DNA of 64,000 nt from Pseudomonadota bacterium (GCA_021809435.1 JAKBAD010000007.1:1-64000); one strand, 5' to 3'. Positions 20,706-28,599 are shown, numbered from the stretch's first letter. Notes: generated by a model from the sequence alone, not told the origin. Made by a program: numbers and translations.

Positions 20706-21026
20706 ATGAACGCAGATACCCGCATAGAGGTGGTGTTTGGGCAGCAGCCAGGCCCGCACGATGCCGTACTGGCCGAGGCGCACCACGCCGTGCCGCCCGG
20801 CCTGCACGCGGCTTATTTCGCCATCAGCCACCCGGTGGGCTGCACCTGTTGTGTGGGCCAAAGCCCGGCGGGCGCGGCCTTGGCCACGCTGTTTCGCGCG
20901 CGCGCCACGGGGCGGGCACCGTTTTTCCGCCGTGTGGTGGTGCTGGCCAGCCCGGCGGGCGAGGCGGCGGTGCGCCAGGCCTTGACCCAGGAGGCGTTGG
21001 CCATGGCCCGCTACCGGCCTGGCTGA
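20706..21026 (+). CDS. Small protein with a CobW-like CxCC metal-binding segment
   Basis: This 106-residue open frame has no P-loop but contains GCTCC (Cys46, Cys48, Cys49) followed by a segment that reads like the matching part of COG0523/CobW GTPases: after the cysteines a helix, then RATGRAPFFRRVVV, where GTPases have R-x-G-x-x-P-x-FDRVVIE. That suggests a stand-alone metal-site domain derived from, or mimicking, a metallochaperone. The similarity is my own reading by eye. It diverges from metH across 39 bases, and its end overlaps the convergent GNAT toxin gene by 16 bases. No strong ribosome site is visible; ATG 20688 is an alternative start. I cannot name a function. Confidence 0.6.
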   Translation: MNADTRIEVVFGQQPGPHDAVLAEAHHAVPPGLHAAYFAISHPVGCTCCVGQSPAGAALATLFRARATGRAPFFRRVVVLASPAGEAAVRQALTQEALAMARYRPG

Positions 21027-21490
21027 AGGGCCAGGAACATCTGTCCTCCCCGGTCTGAGAAAGCGCGGAAACCGTGACGGGCGTAGAAATGGCGCGCCCG
21101 GGGGGTTGGCGTGTCGGCAATGGCGGCGAGTGGCGGGGCGGGCAGGGCGCTTAGCCGGTTCAGCGCGTCCTCGAGCATCAGGGCCCCCAGGCCTTGGCGG
21201 CGGTGGCGCTTATCCATGCACAGGCGCGAGAGGCGCGCGGCGGCGATTTCAGGGTAGCGTGAGGGGCGCGTGCCGACTTCGCCCAGCAGGTCAGGGAGCA
21301 GCAGGGTCAGCCCCGAGAGGGCATAAAACCCGCACGGGGCGGCGCTATGGGGCTGGATGAGCACGAACAACGCGATGAGGCCCTTGCCTGCCGCGCGCGG
21401 GCCGAGGCTGCGGAAATACCGGTCGATAGCGGGAGAGCCTGAGCGGAAGCCCCCGCGCTCATGCGTGGCCGAGAGCGGGGTGATCACCAC
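21011..21490 (-). CDS. GNAT-family toxin of a DUF1778-GNAT toxin-antitoxin pair
   Basis: TacT/AtaT-type toxins acetylate the amino group of charged tRNAs and stop translation. This 159-residue protein has the toxin-subfamily opening GGFRSGSPAIDRYFR, the acetyl-CoA loop RRQGLG (residues 97-102) and the Tyr in HFYARHGF (Tyr136) that serves as catalytic acid in this group. It starts with GTG at 21490, directly abutting the antitoxin stop, and GTG 21487 is an alternative. Its gene order (antitoxin first) is the usual one. Activity is inferred from family and context. Confidence 0.85.
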   Translation of the reverse strand: MVITPLSATHERGGFRSGSPAIDRYFRSLGPRAAGKGLIALFVLIQPHSAAPCGFYALSGLTLLLPDLLGEVGTRPSRYPEIAAARLSRLCMDKRHRRQGLGALMLEDALNRLSALPAPPLAAIADTPTPRARHFYARHGFRAFSDRGGQMFLALQPGR

Positions 21491-21745
21491 TCAGCCGCCC
21501 CGGCGCGCGCTCACCAGCGCCTCGACCAGGGCCCGGCCATCCTGCACCGAAAGGGTCAGGCGCTGATGCGCCTCGATCGCACGGGCGGCGCCCTCTTGCA
21601 CGGCGGTGAGCACAAAATCGGTCACCGTGCGGCCGGTGAGCGCGGCGGCGTGCTCGATCAGCGTTTTTTGCTCGCCGGTCAAGCGCACTTCCAGTCGCTC
21701 CGCCCGTGCCCGGGCCGCGCGCGGCTTCGCCGTTTCATCCGCCAT
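21491..21745 (-). CDS. DUF1778 antitoxin (TacA/AtaR-like)
   Basis: The product of about 84 residues has an Arg/Ala-rich ribbon-helix-helix N-terminus, RAERLEVRLTGEQKTLIEHAAALTG, then RTVTDFVLTAV and the toxin-binding tail ending in DGRALVEAL. This is the standard DUF1778 pattern: it binds DNA as a dimer and neutralises the GNAT toxin. I place the start at ATG 21745. The alternative ATG 21784 would make the coding region run through the tandem repeat that looks like its operator. Confidence 0.85.
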   Translation of the reverse strand: MADETAKPRAARARAERLEVRLTGEQKTLIEHAAALTGRTVTDFVLTAVQEGAARAIEAHQRLTLSVQDGRALVEALVSARRGG

Positions 21746-21754
21746 TCTGTCTGT

Positions 21755-21798
21755 CTTGCCGTTTAAGGTTGCCCGTCTTGCCATTTAAGGTTGCTTGT
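21755..21798. promoter_or_regulatory. Tandem 22-base repeat, likely toxin-antitoxin operator
   Basis: Two head-to-tail copies, 21755-21776 and 21777-21798, share CTTGCC-R-TTTAAGGTTGC and differ at only three positions. They lie just upstream of the antitoxin start at 21745. DUF1778 antitoxins bind operators as repeated ribbon-helix-helix dimers, so the position and repetition fit autoregulation. Confidence 0.65.
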
Positions 21799-21849
21799 CT
21801 CGTAACATTTTATCGAGGTGGTTGCAATGCATACCGACCGGATCGTTGG

Positions 21850-22104
21850 CTACAGGGGCAGTGTGGTTTTACGTTGGCTGAGCGGGCAGCGCGCCAGGAG
21901 GCCGCCCAGCCAGCTGCGGGGTGGCGCGGGGGGCAGGGCAAAGCGCCCGCCCATGGCGAACCGCGTGAGGAGATAAGCGGCCTCGGGGTGACGCTTGAAA
22001 TAGGCGCGCACGATGGTCTCAGCCTCGACATCAGGCTCAGGCTCGGCCGCCGCCAGCAGGCGGTCGAGAAACGCCAAAATCGCCAGATGCTCGTCACGGG
22101 TCAT
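21850..22104 (-). CDS. Small DUF2076-like protein
   Basis: This product of about 84 residues begins MTRDEHLAILAFLDRLL and contains EAETIVRAYFKRHPEAAYLL. The pattern resembles the helical N-terminal part of DUF2076 proteins, where a short pair of helices with AE-x-x-I and PDAAY-like segments is conserved. The rest of that family's length is absent, so it is either a short relative or a chance resemblance. ATG 22140 would add twelve residues (MPPPAATAKKPT). It sits between the antitoxin and the GNAT gene. Confidence 0.45.
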   Translation of the reverse strand: MTRDEHLAILAFLDRLLAAAEPEPDVEAETIVRAYFKRHPEAAYLLTRFAMGGRFALPPAPPRSWLGGLLARCPLSQRKTTLPL

Positions 22105-22167
22105 GGTCGGTTTCTTGGCGGTGGCGGCAGGCGGGGGCAAGGGCCAATTGGCCTTGTAACAGCGAAT

Positions 22168-22692
22168 TCACCCCTCATCAGTGTAACAGACAGATTGATA
22201 TATCAGCATCGTCTCACCCAGGCGCGGAAAGCGGGCGCATTCGCTCATGCCAATGGCGCCGAGCACGGCGCGGGAGGCGAAATTGCTCTCGCGCGCCACC
22301 GCCACAATGCGGGGCAGTCCCGCCACCTCATGGCCAAAGCGGCGCGCGGCGCCCGCCGCCTCCACCGCCAGGCCCGCGCCCCGCACATCGGGCAGCATGG
22401 CGAAGCGCAGCGCCACGCCCAGCCCATCGGGCCGGTGCTGAAGTGCGACAATACCCAGAAACTTACCCCGGTGCGCGCGCACCGCCCACACGCCAAAGCC
22501 GTAACGGCCCCAGTCCTGAATTTCGTGGGCCAACTCCTCGGCCACTTGGCTCGCGCTGCGCACACCGCCCAGCATCAGCGCATAGGCGCGCGGATCACTT
22601 TTGAGCCGGACCAGATCACGTAAATCCCAATACCCCACCGGGGTGAGGCGCAACCGACCCGTGGCGATGATCCAGGCCGGAGTGATGGTCAT
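22168..22692 (-). CDS. GNAT N-acetyltransferase, RimJ/RimL-like
   Basis: This 174-residue protein fits the RimJ/RimL-type GNAT group: an N-terminal LIATGRLRLTPV-like start (IIATGRLRLTPVGYWDL), a middle GFGVWAVRAHRGKFLG strand, LPDVRGAGLAVEAAGAA where the acetyl-CoA pyrophosphate loop lies, and ESNFASRAVLGAIGM near the end. The loop R-x-x-G-x-A is present. The substrate could be a protein N-terminus, an amine or an antibiotic. The start is ATG 22692, directly beside the hairpin array that separates it from ettA. Confidence 0.82.
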   Translation of the reverse strand: MTITPAWIIATGRLRLTPVGYWDLRDLVRLKSDPRAYALMLGGVRSASQVAEELAHEIQDWGRYGFGVWAVRAHRGKFLGIVALQHRPDGLGVALRFAMLPDVRGAGLAVEAAGAARRFGHEVAGLPRIVAVARESNFASRAVLGAIGMSECARFPRLGETMLIYQSVCYTDEG

Positions 22693-22703
22693 GCGGGCGT
22701 GTC

Positions 22704-22871
22704 CTGGGGGGACGCTGTCCCCCCAGACCCCCCAGCCAAGGGCCGTGAGGCCCTTGGAACCCGCCCGGCTCTCTGCGGGCACCCCACAAGGGGGTACCCG
22801 CAGAGAGCCGAATATTGAGGTCCAGGGGCTCGGCCCCTGGCGGGGGTTCTAAGGGGGCAGAGCCCCCTTAG
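22704..22871. repeat. Array of five perfect hairpins between ettA and a GNAT gene
   Basis: Five adjacent inverted repeats with perfect arms occupy the gap. They are CTGGGGGGAC/GTCCCCCCAG (22704-22726), CCAAGGGCC/GGCCCTTGG (22736-22757), CGGCTCTCTGCGGG/CCCGCAGAGAGCCG (22766-22810, with further pairing inside), CCAGGGGC/GCCCCTGG (22822-22840) and CTAAGGGGGC/GCCCCCTTAG (22849-22871). Loops of the small ones are 3-4 bases. The block would insulate or attenuate transcription from ettA into the GNAT gene. It looks like a REP/mosaic-type dispersed element, which cannot be tested within one window. Confidence 0.8.
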
Positions 22872-22907
22872 GAAACACCCCCCCGCATGCGTCATTCCGG
22901 GCTCCGC

Positions 22908-24587
22908 TCAGCGCGTCAGGGGGCGGTATTTGATACGGTGCGGCTCGGTGGCGTCCTGGCCCAGACGGCGGCGCTTGTCTTCCTCGTAGGCCTGGAAATT
23001 GCCCTCGAACCATTCCACGTGGCTGTCACCTTCGAAGGCCAGGATATGGGTGGCCAGGCGGTCGAGGAACCAGCGATCATGCGAGATGATCACGGCGCAG
23101 CCGGGGAACTCGAACAACGCCTCTTCGAGCGCGCGCAGCGTATCCACATCGAGGTCGTTGGTCGGCTCGTCGAGCAGGATGACATTGGCTTCGGATTTCA
23201 GCATCTTGGCCAGATGCACGCGGTTGCGCTCACCGCCCGAGAGCACGCCCACCTTTTTCTGCTGATCGGCGCCCTTGAAATTGAACGCCCCCACATAGGC
23301 GCGCGACGCGACCGCCCGCTTGCCCAGATAGATCACATCCGTGCCGCCCGAGATTTCCTCCCAAACATTCTTGCTGTCATCGAGGCTGTCGCGGCTCTGG
23401 TCGACATAGCCGAGCTTCACGGTCTCACCGATCTTGAGGCTGCCCGAATCGGGCGTCTCGCCGCCGGTGATCATCTTGAACAGGGTCGATTTACCCGCGC
23501 CATTGGGCCCGATGACACCGACAATGCCACCCGGCGGCAGCTTGAAATTCAGCCCCTCGATCAGCTCGCGGTCGCCAAACCCCTTGCACAGATCGATCGC
23601 CTCGATCACCGTGCCACCCAGGCGCGGGCCGGGCGGAATGACGATCTCGGCCACGCCGGTCTGCATCTCCTGCGACTTTTGCAGCATCTCCTCATAGCGC
23701 TGAATGCGCGCGCGCGACTTGGTCTGGCGGGCCTTCGGGCTGGCTGAAATCCATTCCTGCTCCTCGGCCAGGGCGCGCTGGCGGGCGGTCTCTTCCTTCT
23801 CTTCCTGGGCCAGGCGCTTTTGCTTCTGGGCCAGCCAGGAGGAGTAATTACCCTCATAAGGATAGCCGCGCCCGCGCTCGATCTCGAGGATCCAGTTGGT
23901 CACGTTATCGAGGAAGTAACGGTCGTGAGTGACCAGAATGACCGTGCCGGTGTATTTTTGCAGCGTGCGCTCCAGCCAGGCCACCGACTCAGCGTCGAGA
24001 TGGTTGGTCGGCTCGTCGAGCAGCAGCAAATCGGGCTTTTCGAGCAGCAACCGGCACAGCGCCACGCGCCGGCGCTCACCGCCCGAGAGCGGGCCGACGG
24101 CCGCATCGGCCGGCGGGCAGCGCAGCGCGTCGAGCGCGATCTCGATCTGGCGGTCGAGATCCCAGCCATCGGCGGCGTCGATCTGCTCTTGCAACTGCGC
24201 CTGCTCGGCCAGCAGCTCGTTCATCTTGTCATCGTCCATGGGCTCCATGAACGCTTCCGAGATCTCGTTGAACCGTGTGATGGCGCCCTTGAGCTCGGCA
24301 AACGCCAGGGCGACGTTTTCGCCAACGGTCTTTTCGGGGTCGAGATGCGGCTCCTGGGGCAAATACCCCACCCGCGCGCCCTCGGCCGCCCAGGCCTCGC
24401 CGCCATATTCCTTCTCGATCCCGGCCATGATTTTCAGCAGCGTCGACTTACCCGCGCCGTTCACGCCCAGCACGCCAATCTTCACCCCCGGCAAAAACGA
24501 GAGCGTGATGCCCTTGAACACCTCACGCCCGCCCGGATAGGCTTTGGTGAGGTCCTTCATCACATACACATACTGATACGAGGCCAT
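22908..24587 (-). CDS. ettA: Energy-dependent translational throttle protein EttA
   Basis: EttA is an ABC-F ATPase that binds the ribosomal E site and gates entry into elongation according to the ATP/ADP ratio. The 559-residue protein has two ATPase domains with no membrane part: Walker A motifs GVNGAGKST and GPNGAGKST, signatures LSGGERRRVAL and LSGGERNRVHL, and Walker B motifs LLLLDEPTNHLD and ILLDEPTNDLD. The interdomain linker is rich in Lys, Glu and Arg. The start MASYQYVYVMKDLTK matches the family. E. coli EttA is 555 residues. Confidence 0.95.
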   Translation of the reverse strand: MASYQYVYVMKDLTKAYPGGREVFKGITLSFLPGVKIGVLGVNGAGKSTLLKIMAGIEKEYGGEAWAAEGARVGYLPQEPHLDPEKTVGENVALAFAELKGAITRFNEISEAFMEPMDDDKMNELLAEQAQLQEQIDAADGWDLDRQIEIALDALRCPPADAAVGPLSGGERRRVALCRLLLEKPDLLLLDEPTNHLDAESVAWLERTLQKYTGTVILVTHDRYFLDNVTNWILEIERGRGYPYEGNYSSWLAQKQKRLAQEEKEETARQRALAEEQEWISASPKARQTKSRARIQRYEEMLQKSQEMQTGVAEIVIPPGPRLGGTVIEAIDLCKGFGDRELIEGLNFKLPPGGIVGVIGPNGAGKSTLFKMITGGETPDSGSLKIGETVKLGYVDQSRDSLDDSKNVWEEISGGTDVIYLGKRAVASRAYVGAFNFKGADQQKKVGVLSGGERNRVHLAKMLKSEANVILLDEPTNDLDVDTLRALEEALFEFPGCAVIISHDRWFLDRLATHILAFEGDSHVEWFEGNFQAYEEDKRRRLGQDATEPHRIKYRPLTR

Positions 24588-24669
24588 GTCGCGCGTCCTG
24601 AAAATAAAGTCTGGAGCGGGATATAAAGGCCGGGCAGGGCAGGGGCAAGCTGGCTGGCCTGGGGGCGCG

Positions 24670-24745
24670 TGGTGCGCCGGGCAGGATTCGAACCTGCAAC
24701 CAAACCGTTATGAGCGGTCCGCTCTAACCGTTGAGCTACCAGCGC
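24670..24745 (-). tRNA. tRNA with CAT anticodon (probably Ile2, possibly Met)
   Basis: The minus strand gives GCGCTGG acceptor, D-arm GCTC/GAGC, anticodon stem GACCG/CGGTT around loop CTCATAA, T-arm GCAGG/CCTGC and an encoded CCA. CAT can mean elongator Met or the lysidine-modified Ile2. The C4-G69 pair and a variable region like that of E. coli Ile2 (TTGGTTGC versus TTGGTCGC) favour Ile2, but not decisively. No TilS is visible nearby. Confidence 0.88.
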
Positions 24746-24870
24746 GCGCGGGCCAGCGCGCCATTATGGCGCAGCCCTGGGGTGCCCCAACATAGCCACC
24801 TCACCCGCGTTGGCAAGATGCCCGGCAAAAGCTATACCCCGCGCAGCTTTCAACAGGGAGATCCACCACA

Positions 24871-25398
24871 ATGGACGTGAGCAAACTTTCCCCCGGCAAG
24901 GACGTGCCCCGCGACATCAATGTCGTCATCGAAATCCCCGCCGGTTCGGGCGTGAAATACGAGATCGACAAGGACAGCGGCGCGCTGATCGTCGACCGCG
25001 TGGTCTTCACCCCCATGACCTACCCGGCCGCCTATGGTTTCATCCCCGGCACGCTGGCCGATGACGGCGACCCGGCCGACGTGCTCGTGCTGCTGCCCAC
25101 CGCCGTGGTGCCGGGCGCGGTCATTCGCTGCCGCCCCATCGGCATGCTGCAAATGGAAGACGAATCCGGTCAGGACGAGAAAATCGTCGCCGTGCCGCAC
25201 GACAAGGTGCACCCCCAATACACCGACATCACCGAGATCGAGCAGTTGCCCGCCATCACCCGCGATGTCATCAAGCATTTTTTCGAGCACTATAAGGACC
25301 TCGAGAAAGGCAAGTGGGTGAAGGTCACCGGCTGGGCCGACCGCGCCGCCTCCGAGGCCGCCATTGTCAAGAGCCTGGACCGCGCCCAGGCCAAGTAA
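24871..25398 (+). CDS. ppa: Inorganic pyrophosphatase
   Basis: This family I soluble pyrophosphatase hydrolyses pyrophosphate from biosynthetic reactions. The 175-residue length equals the bacterial hexameric enzyme. Catalytic metal ligands are visible in [11 protein letters not shown] (D-x-x-D-P-x-D motif), with the preceding YGFIPGT and substrate-binding KYEIDK. GGGAGA lies 12 bases before ATG 24871. It ends shortly before a strong bidirectional terminator that also stops pstA transcription. Confidence 0.97.
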   Translation: MDVSKLSPGKDVPRDINVVIEIPAGSGVKYEIDKDSGALIVDRVVFTPMTYPAAYGFIPGTLADDGDPADVLVLLPTAVVPGAVIRCRPIGMLQMEDESGQDEKIVAVPHDKVHPQYTDITEIEQLPAITRDVIKHFFEHYKDLEKGKWVKVTGWADRAASEAAIVKSLDRAQAK

Positions 25399-25442
25399 CG
25401 GGCCCTCGCCAAGGCGGCCATGCCCTCCTTGGCGACTATCCC

Positions 25443-25489
25443 AAAAAAAACCGCCTGCGCCCTCTCAATGGGCACAGGCGGTTTTTTTT
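25443..25489. terminator. Bidirectional rho-independent terminator between ppa and pstA
   Basis: CCGCCTGCGCCC at 25451-25462 pairs with GGGCACAGGCGG at 25470-25481 with one mismatch. Runs of eight A before and eight T after give a U-tract in both directions. It sits between the convergent ppa and pstA genes. Confidence 0.93.
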
Positions 25490-25532
25490 GAGGCTGCGTG
25501 AAAGGCGAGCAGTGTTCCCCGCTTAATCTCGC

Positions 25533-26402
25533 TCAGCTGAACTTCGTCCGTTTCACCATCAGGCGGACACCGACATTGATGGCGAGCACCACGAGCATGA
25601 CCAGGAAGGCGGCGGCGTAGGCCAGCTGGTGAGAATGTTCGTCGGGCTGGTTGATGAAGGTCCAGATGACGTAAGTGAGATAAGCCAGCGGCGACTGGGT
25701 GAAGCGGCCGGTCCACATTTGGTCCGACCAGCCGGCGGTATAGATGAGCGGCGCGGTTTCGCCGACGGAGATGGCCAAGCCCAGCAGACCGCCGGTGATG
25801 ACGGCCCCCGACGCGGCGGGCAGCACCACCTTGAACACCACCACACCATCGGTGGCGCCCAGCGCGTAGGCGGCTTCACGCATGGGGTTGGGCACCTGCT
25901 GGAGCGCCAACTCGGTGATACGCGCCAGATAAGGGATGATGAGGATGGCGATGGTGATGGCGGCGGCCAGCAGCGAGAACCCCCAGCCCAGCGCGGTGAT
26001 GAACACGATATAGGAAAAATACCCCAGCACGATGGACGGCGTGCCGGTGAGGGTGTCGGACATGAAGCGGATGGCGCTGCCCAGCCGGTTCTTGCCGTAT
26101 TCGGACAGGTGGATGCCCGCGCCGACGCCGACAGGCACGGCAATGAGCATGGCGAACAGGGTGATGACGAACGTGCCCTCGATGGCGTTGGCCAGGCCAT
26201 TCGCGGGGCCGGTGGTGGTCTGGGTGAACAGCTCGAAGGAGAGGGCGGCGATGCCATGCCCGGCCACGACGCCCACGATATCGAGCAGCGGGAAGATGAC
26301 ACCGAGCAGTGCCAGGGCGCACAAGCCCCAGCCCGCCACGCTCAGCGCGACACGTCTGACTTCCTGCGCGCTGCGTGATTCAAGCTTTGCGACTGCGGAC
26401 AT
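25533..26402 (-). CDS. pstA: Phosphate ABC transporter permease PstA
   Basis: PstA is one of two inner-membrane permeases of the high-affinity phosphate importer. The 289-residue protein shows six hydrophobic helices and the permease coupling loop around EAAYALGATDGVVVFKVVLPAA, the EAA motif that contacts PstB. Its ATG overlaps the end of pstC by 23 bases. It is the last gene of the operon here; the expected ATPase gene pstB and phoU do not follow, because the ppa terminator lies directly downstream. Confidence 0.94.
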   Translation of the reverse strand: MSAVAKLESRSAQEVRRVALSVAGWGLCALALLGVIFPLLDIVGVVAGHGIAALSFELFTQTTTGPANGLANAIEGTFVITLFAMLIAVPVGVGAGIHLSEYGKNRLGSAIRFMSDTLTGTPSIVLGYFSYIVFITALGWGFSLLAAAITIAILIIPYLARITELALQQVPNPMREAAYALGATDGVVVFKVVLPAASGAVITGGLLGLAISVGETAPLIYTAGWSDQMWTGRFTQSPLAYLTYVIWTFINQPDEHSHQLAYAAAFLVMLVVLAINVGVRLMVKRTKFS

Positions 26403-27345
26403 TGAGCGCTCCCGAGGACAGCAGTTTGGCGGCGATGTTGACCGCGAGGGTAATGACGAACAGCACGAAGGCGATTTCGGCGAGCGCCTTCACCGACATC
26501 GAGGTCGGGTCGGATTCGGCGCTGTCGAGCTGGCTGACAATGAAGGAGGCAATGGTGGAAATCGGCGAGAACAGCGACGTGGGCAGCATATTGAGCCCGC
26601 CGCCCGAGACCATGAGCACGGCCATGGTCTCGCCCAAGGCACGCCCGAGTGCCAGCACAATGCCGCCGGCCAGGGTCGAGCGTACCATCGGCATCATGGC
26701 TTTCGAGACCACCTCGAAATGGGTGGAGCCGAGCGCGAAGGCCGATTCGCGGTTTTCCTTGGGCACTTGCAGCAGCGCGTCATAGAGGGTGGAGGCGATG
26801 ATGGGGGTGATCATGAGCGCCAGCACGATGGCGGTGGCAAGCAACCCGTAGCCGTTGCCGGTGGGGCTGATATAATGGCCAATAAACGGTACCAGCACGG
26901 CGATTCCCCACAGCCCGAACACCACCGAGGGCACCACCGCCACCAGCTCGACCAGCATGGCCAGCACGGGGCGGATGGGCGGCAGCCAGGAGAGTTTTTG
27001 CCGCGCCCGACTTTCCAGCACGGGCACGGCCTCGGCCAGAAAGATGGCGGCACCCACCGAGAGCGGCACGGCGATGAGAATGGCCAGCCCGGAGGACGAG
27101 AGTGTGCCGACAATGAACGCCAACACGCCATATTCGGCGCCCATGGGCAGGGTGTAGCCGTTGACCGTCACCGGATCGCTGTAGAGATCGCCGAGATTCC
27201 ACGTCTCGTCCCACAAAAAATGCAGGCCGTTGAAGGAGATGGCTTGGCCCGCATACCCTGCCAGAAACAAAACAACCGCGCAGAGCGCGGCGGGGATAAG
27301 CAGGCTGATACAAAGCACCAGGAGGCGGAAAGGCCGAATGGTCAT
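26380..27345 (-). CDS. pstC: Phosphate ABC transporter permease PstC
   Basis: The second phosphate permease has 321 residues and six to seven hydrophobic helices. It shows the family loop ESAFALGSTHFEVVSKAMMP (EAA-like) and the conserved LGRALGETMAVLMVSGG. The first periplasmic loop (SFNGLHFLWDETWNLGD...YGVLAFIVGTL) is typical of PstC. It starts 60 bases after pstS, with a perfect hairpin between them, and overlaps pstA. Confidence 0.95.
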   Translation of the reverse strand: MTIRPFRLLVLCISLLIPAALCAVVLFLAGYAGQAISFNGLHFLWDETWNLGDLYSDPVTVNGYTLPMGAEYGVLAFIVGTLSSSGLAILIAVPLSVGAAIFLAEAVPVLESRARQKLSWLPPIRPVLAMLVELVAVVPSVVFGLWGIAVLVPFIGHYISPTGNGYGLLATAIVLALMITPIIASTLYDALLQVPKENRESAFALGSTHFEVVSKAMMPMVRSTLAGGIVLALGRALGETMAVLMVSGGGLNMLPTSLFSPISTIASFIVSQLDSAESDPTSMSVKALAEIAFVLFVITLAVNIAAKLLSSGALNVRSRKA

Positions 27346-27366
27346 GGGTCACCGTTGCACAGAGGG

Positions 27367-27392
27367 GCCCTTCCGGCGTGAACCGGAAGGGC
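27367..27392 (-). terminator. Intercistronic hairpin between pstS and pstC
   Basis: GCCCTTCCGG (27367-27376) and CCGGAAGGGC (27383-27392) form a perfect 10-base stem with a 6-base loop, with no T-run. Between a binding-protein gene and its permease genes such a stem usually lowers permease expression and protects the upstream mRNA; that role is inferred. Confidence 0.65.
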
Positions 27393-27405
27393 GTTACGGT
27401 CTTCT

Positions 27406-28461
27406 TTACTTGATTTTGTTGATCTGCGCGACCGACAGCGTCTTCACGGCATCCGGCAGCGCCATGAAGTGCACCTTGTCGAGATAGGTCGGCACGTTGC
27501 CGCCCTGCACGCACCAGCTCAGGAACTCGCGGATCGCCTTGGCGGTGGCGGCATCCGGCTGGTCGGCCTTCACGATCGCATATTCATAGTTGACGATCGG
27601 GTAAGCATCGGCGCCGGGGGCGAACACCATCGAGATGCGTTCATCGGCCGGGGTGGTGCTGGCAACGCTCTGGGCGGCGGCGCTGATGGTTTTGGCGGTG
27701 GGCAGCACGAACTTGCCGGCCTTGTTCAGCAGCTCGGCCTCGCCGAGGTTGGCGGCCTTCACCTGGTCGGCGAAGGAAATGCCGATATAGGCAATGCCGT
27801 AGGGGTTGTTCTTCAGCGCGGTGACCATGCCGGGGTTGCCGTTGGCGCCAATGCCGCCGGTCACGGCGGGCCAGGAGATCGAGGTGCCGAAATGCTCGGT
27901 CGAGGCCCAGTTGGCATCGGAGAAGGCCAGGTACTGGCTGAAGATGAAGGTGTCACCCGACCCGTCGATGCGGTGGATGGGCACGATCACATGGTTCGGC
28001 AGGGTCACGCCCGGGTTGAGCGCGGCGATCGCCGGATCGTTCCAGTTGGTGATCTTGCCGGTATAGATGCCAGCCAGAACCGGGCCCGAAAGGCGGAGGT
28101 TGGTGATGCCGGGCAGGTTGTAATTGATCATCTGCGAGGAGATGCCCAGCGGGATGCTCATCATGTCGGGGTGAGCCTTGACGATGGCGTCCGAGAGATA
28201 GGCGTCAGAGGCGCCGATCTGCACCAGGCCCTGGATCGACTGCGCGATGCCCGCGCCCGAGCCGGTCGAGGTGGTGGTGATGCTGACATCGGTATGGGCG
28301 GTGGTGTAGCTGGCAACCCACAGGTTGAACAGCGGATAGAGCAGGCTCGAACCGGTCTCGACCAGCGAAACGGTGGCAGCATGAGCGGGGGCGGCAAAGC
28401 CGGCGGCGGTGGCGATCGCCAGGGCGGCGGCGCCGTTACGCAGGAGCTTGGTGAGTTTCAT
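27406..28461 (-). CDS. pstS: Phosphate-binding protein PstS
   Basis: PstS captures phosphate in the periplasm and delivers it to PstCA. The 351-residue protein has a Sec signal (MKLTKLLRNGAAALAIATAAG, cleavage near AHA-AT). Binding-site segments are ETGSSLLYPLF, STGSGAGIAQ, IHRIDGSGDTFIFSQYL and YGIAYIGIS. This variant carries the SGSGD-like loop as GSGDT, typical of the family. It is the first gene of pstSCA and diverges from the chrA pair. Confidence 0.95.
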   Translation of the reverse strand: MKLTKLLRNGAAALAIATAAGFAAPAHAATVSLVETGSSLLYPLFNLWVASYTTAHTDVSITTTSTGSGAGIAQSIQGLVQIGASDAYLSDAIVKAHPDMMSIPLGISSQMINYNLPGITNLRLSGPVLAGIYTGKITNWNDPAIAALNPGVTLPNHVIVPIHRIDGSGDTFIFSQYLAFSDANWASTEHFGTSISWPAVTGGIGANGNPGMVTALKNNPYGIAYIGISFADQVKAANLGEAELLNKAGKFVLPTAKTISAAAQSVASTTPADERISMVFAPGADAYPIVNYEYAIVKADQPDAATAKAIREFLSWCVQGGNVPTYLDKVHFMALPDAVKTLSVAQINKIK

Positions 28462-28581
28462 AGCAATCGCGTTCCTTAGTCTGTGAGTCCCGGAGACGGG
28501 CTTCCTGTGTCAGACGGCGGGGTGCTCCCCGCGTCGATCCCGCACATAAAAGATGAGTGTGACAAACCCAACGGGTTTCGG

Positions 28582-28599
28582 GTTGCAGTTTCATGACAT
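28582..28599. promoter_or_regulatory. Weak candidate Pho box upstream of pstS
   Basis: Read on the minus strand the site is ATGTCAT-GAAA-CTGCAAC, against the Pho box CTGTCAT-N4-CTGTCAT: 6 of 7 in the first half and about 4 of 7 in the second. It lies 121 bases before pstS and 53 before the divergent chromate transporter. The second half is poor, so this needs testing. Confidence 0.3.

Noticed and set aside
21706-22623. 305-residue plus-strand ORF over the antitoxin and GNAT genes
   Set aside because: It is antisense to recognisable proteins and has a shadow-like composition.
22689-22895. Short ORF across the hairpin array
   Set aside because: The sequence is explained by perfect inverted repeats, and no protein feature is visible.
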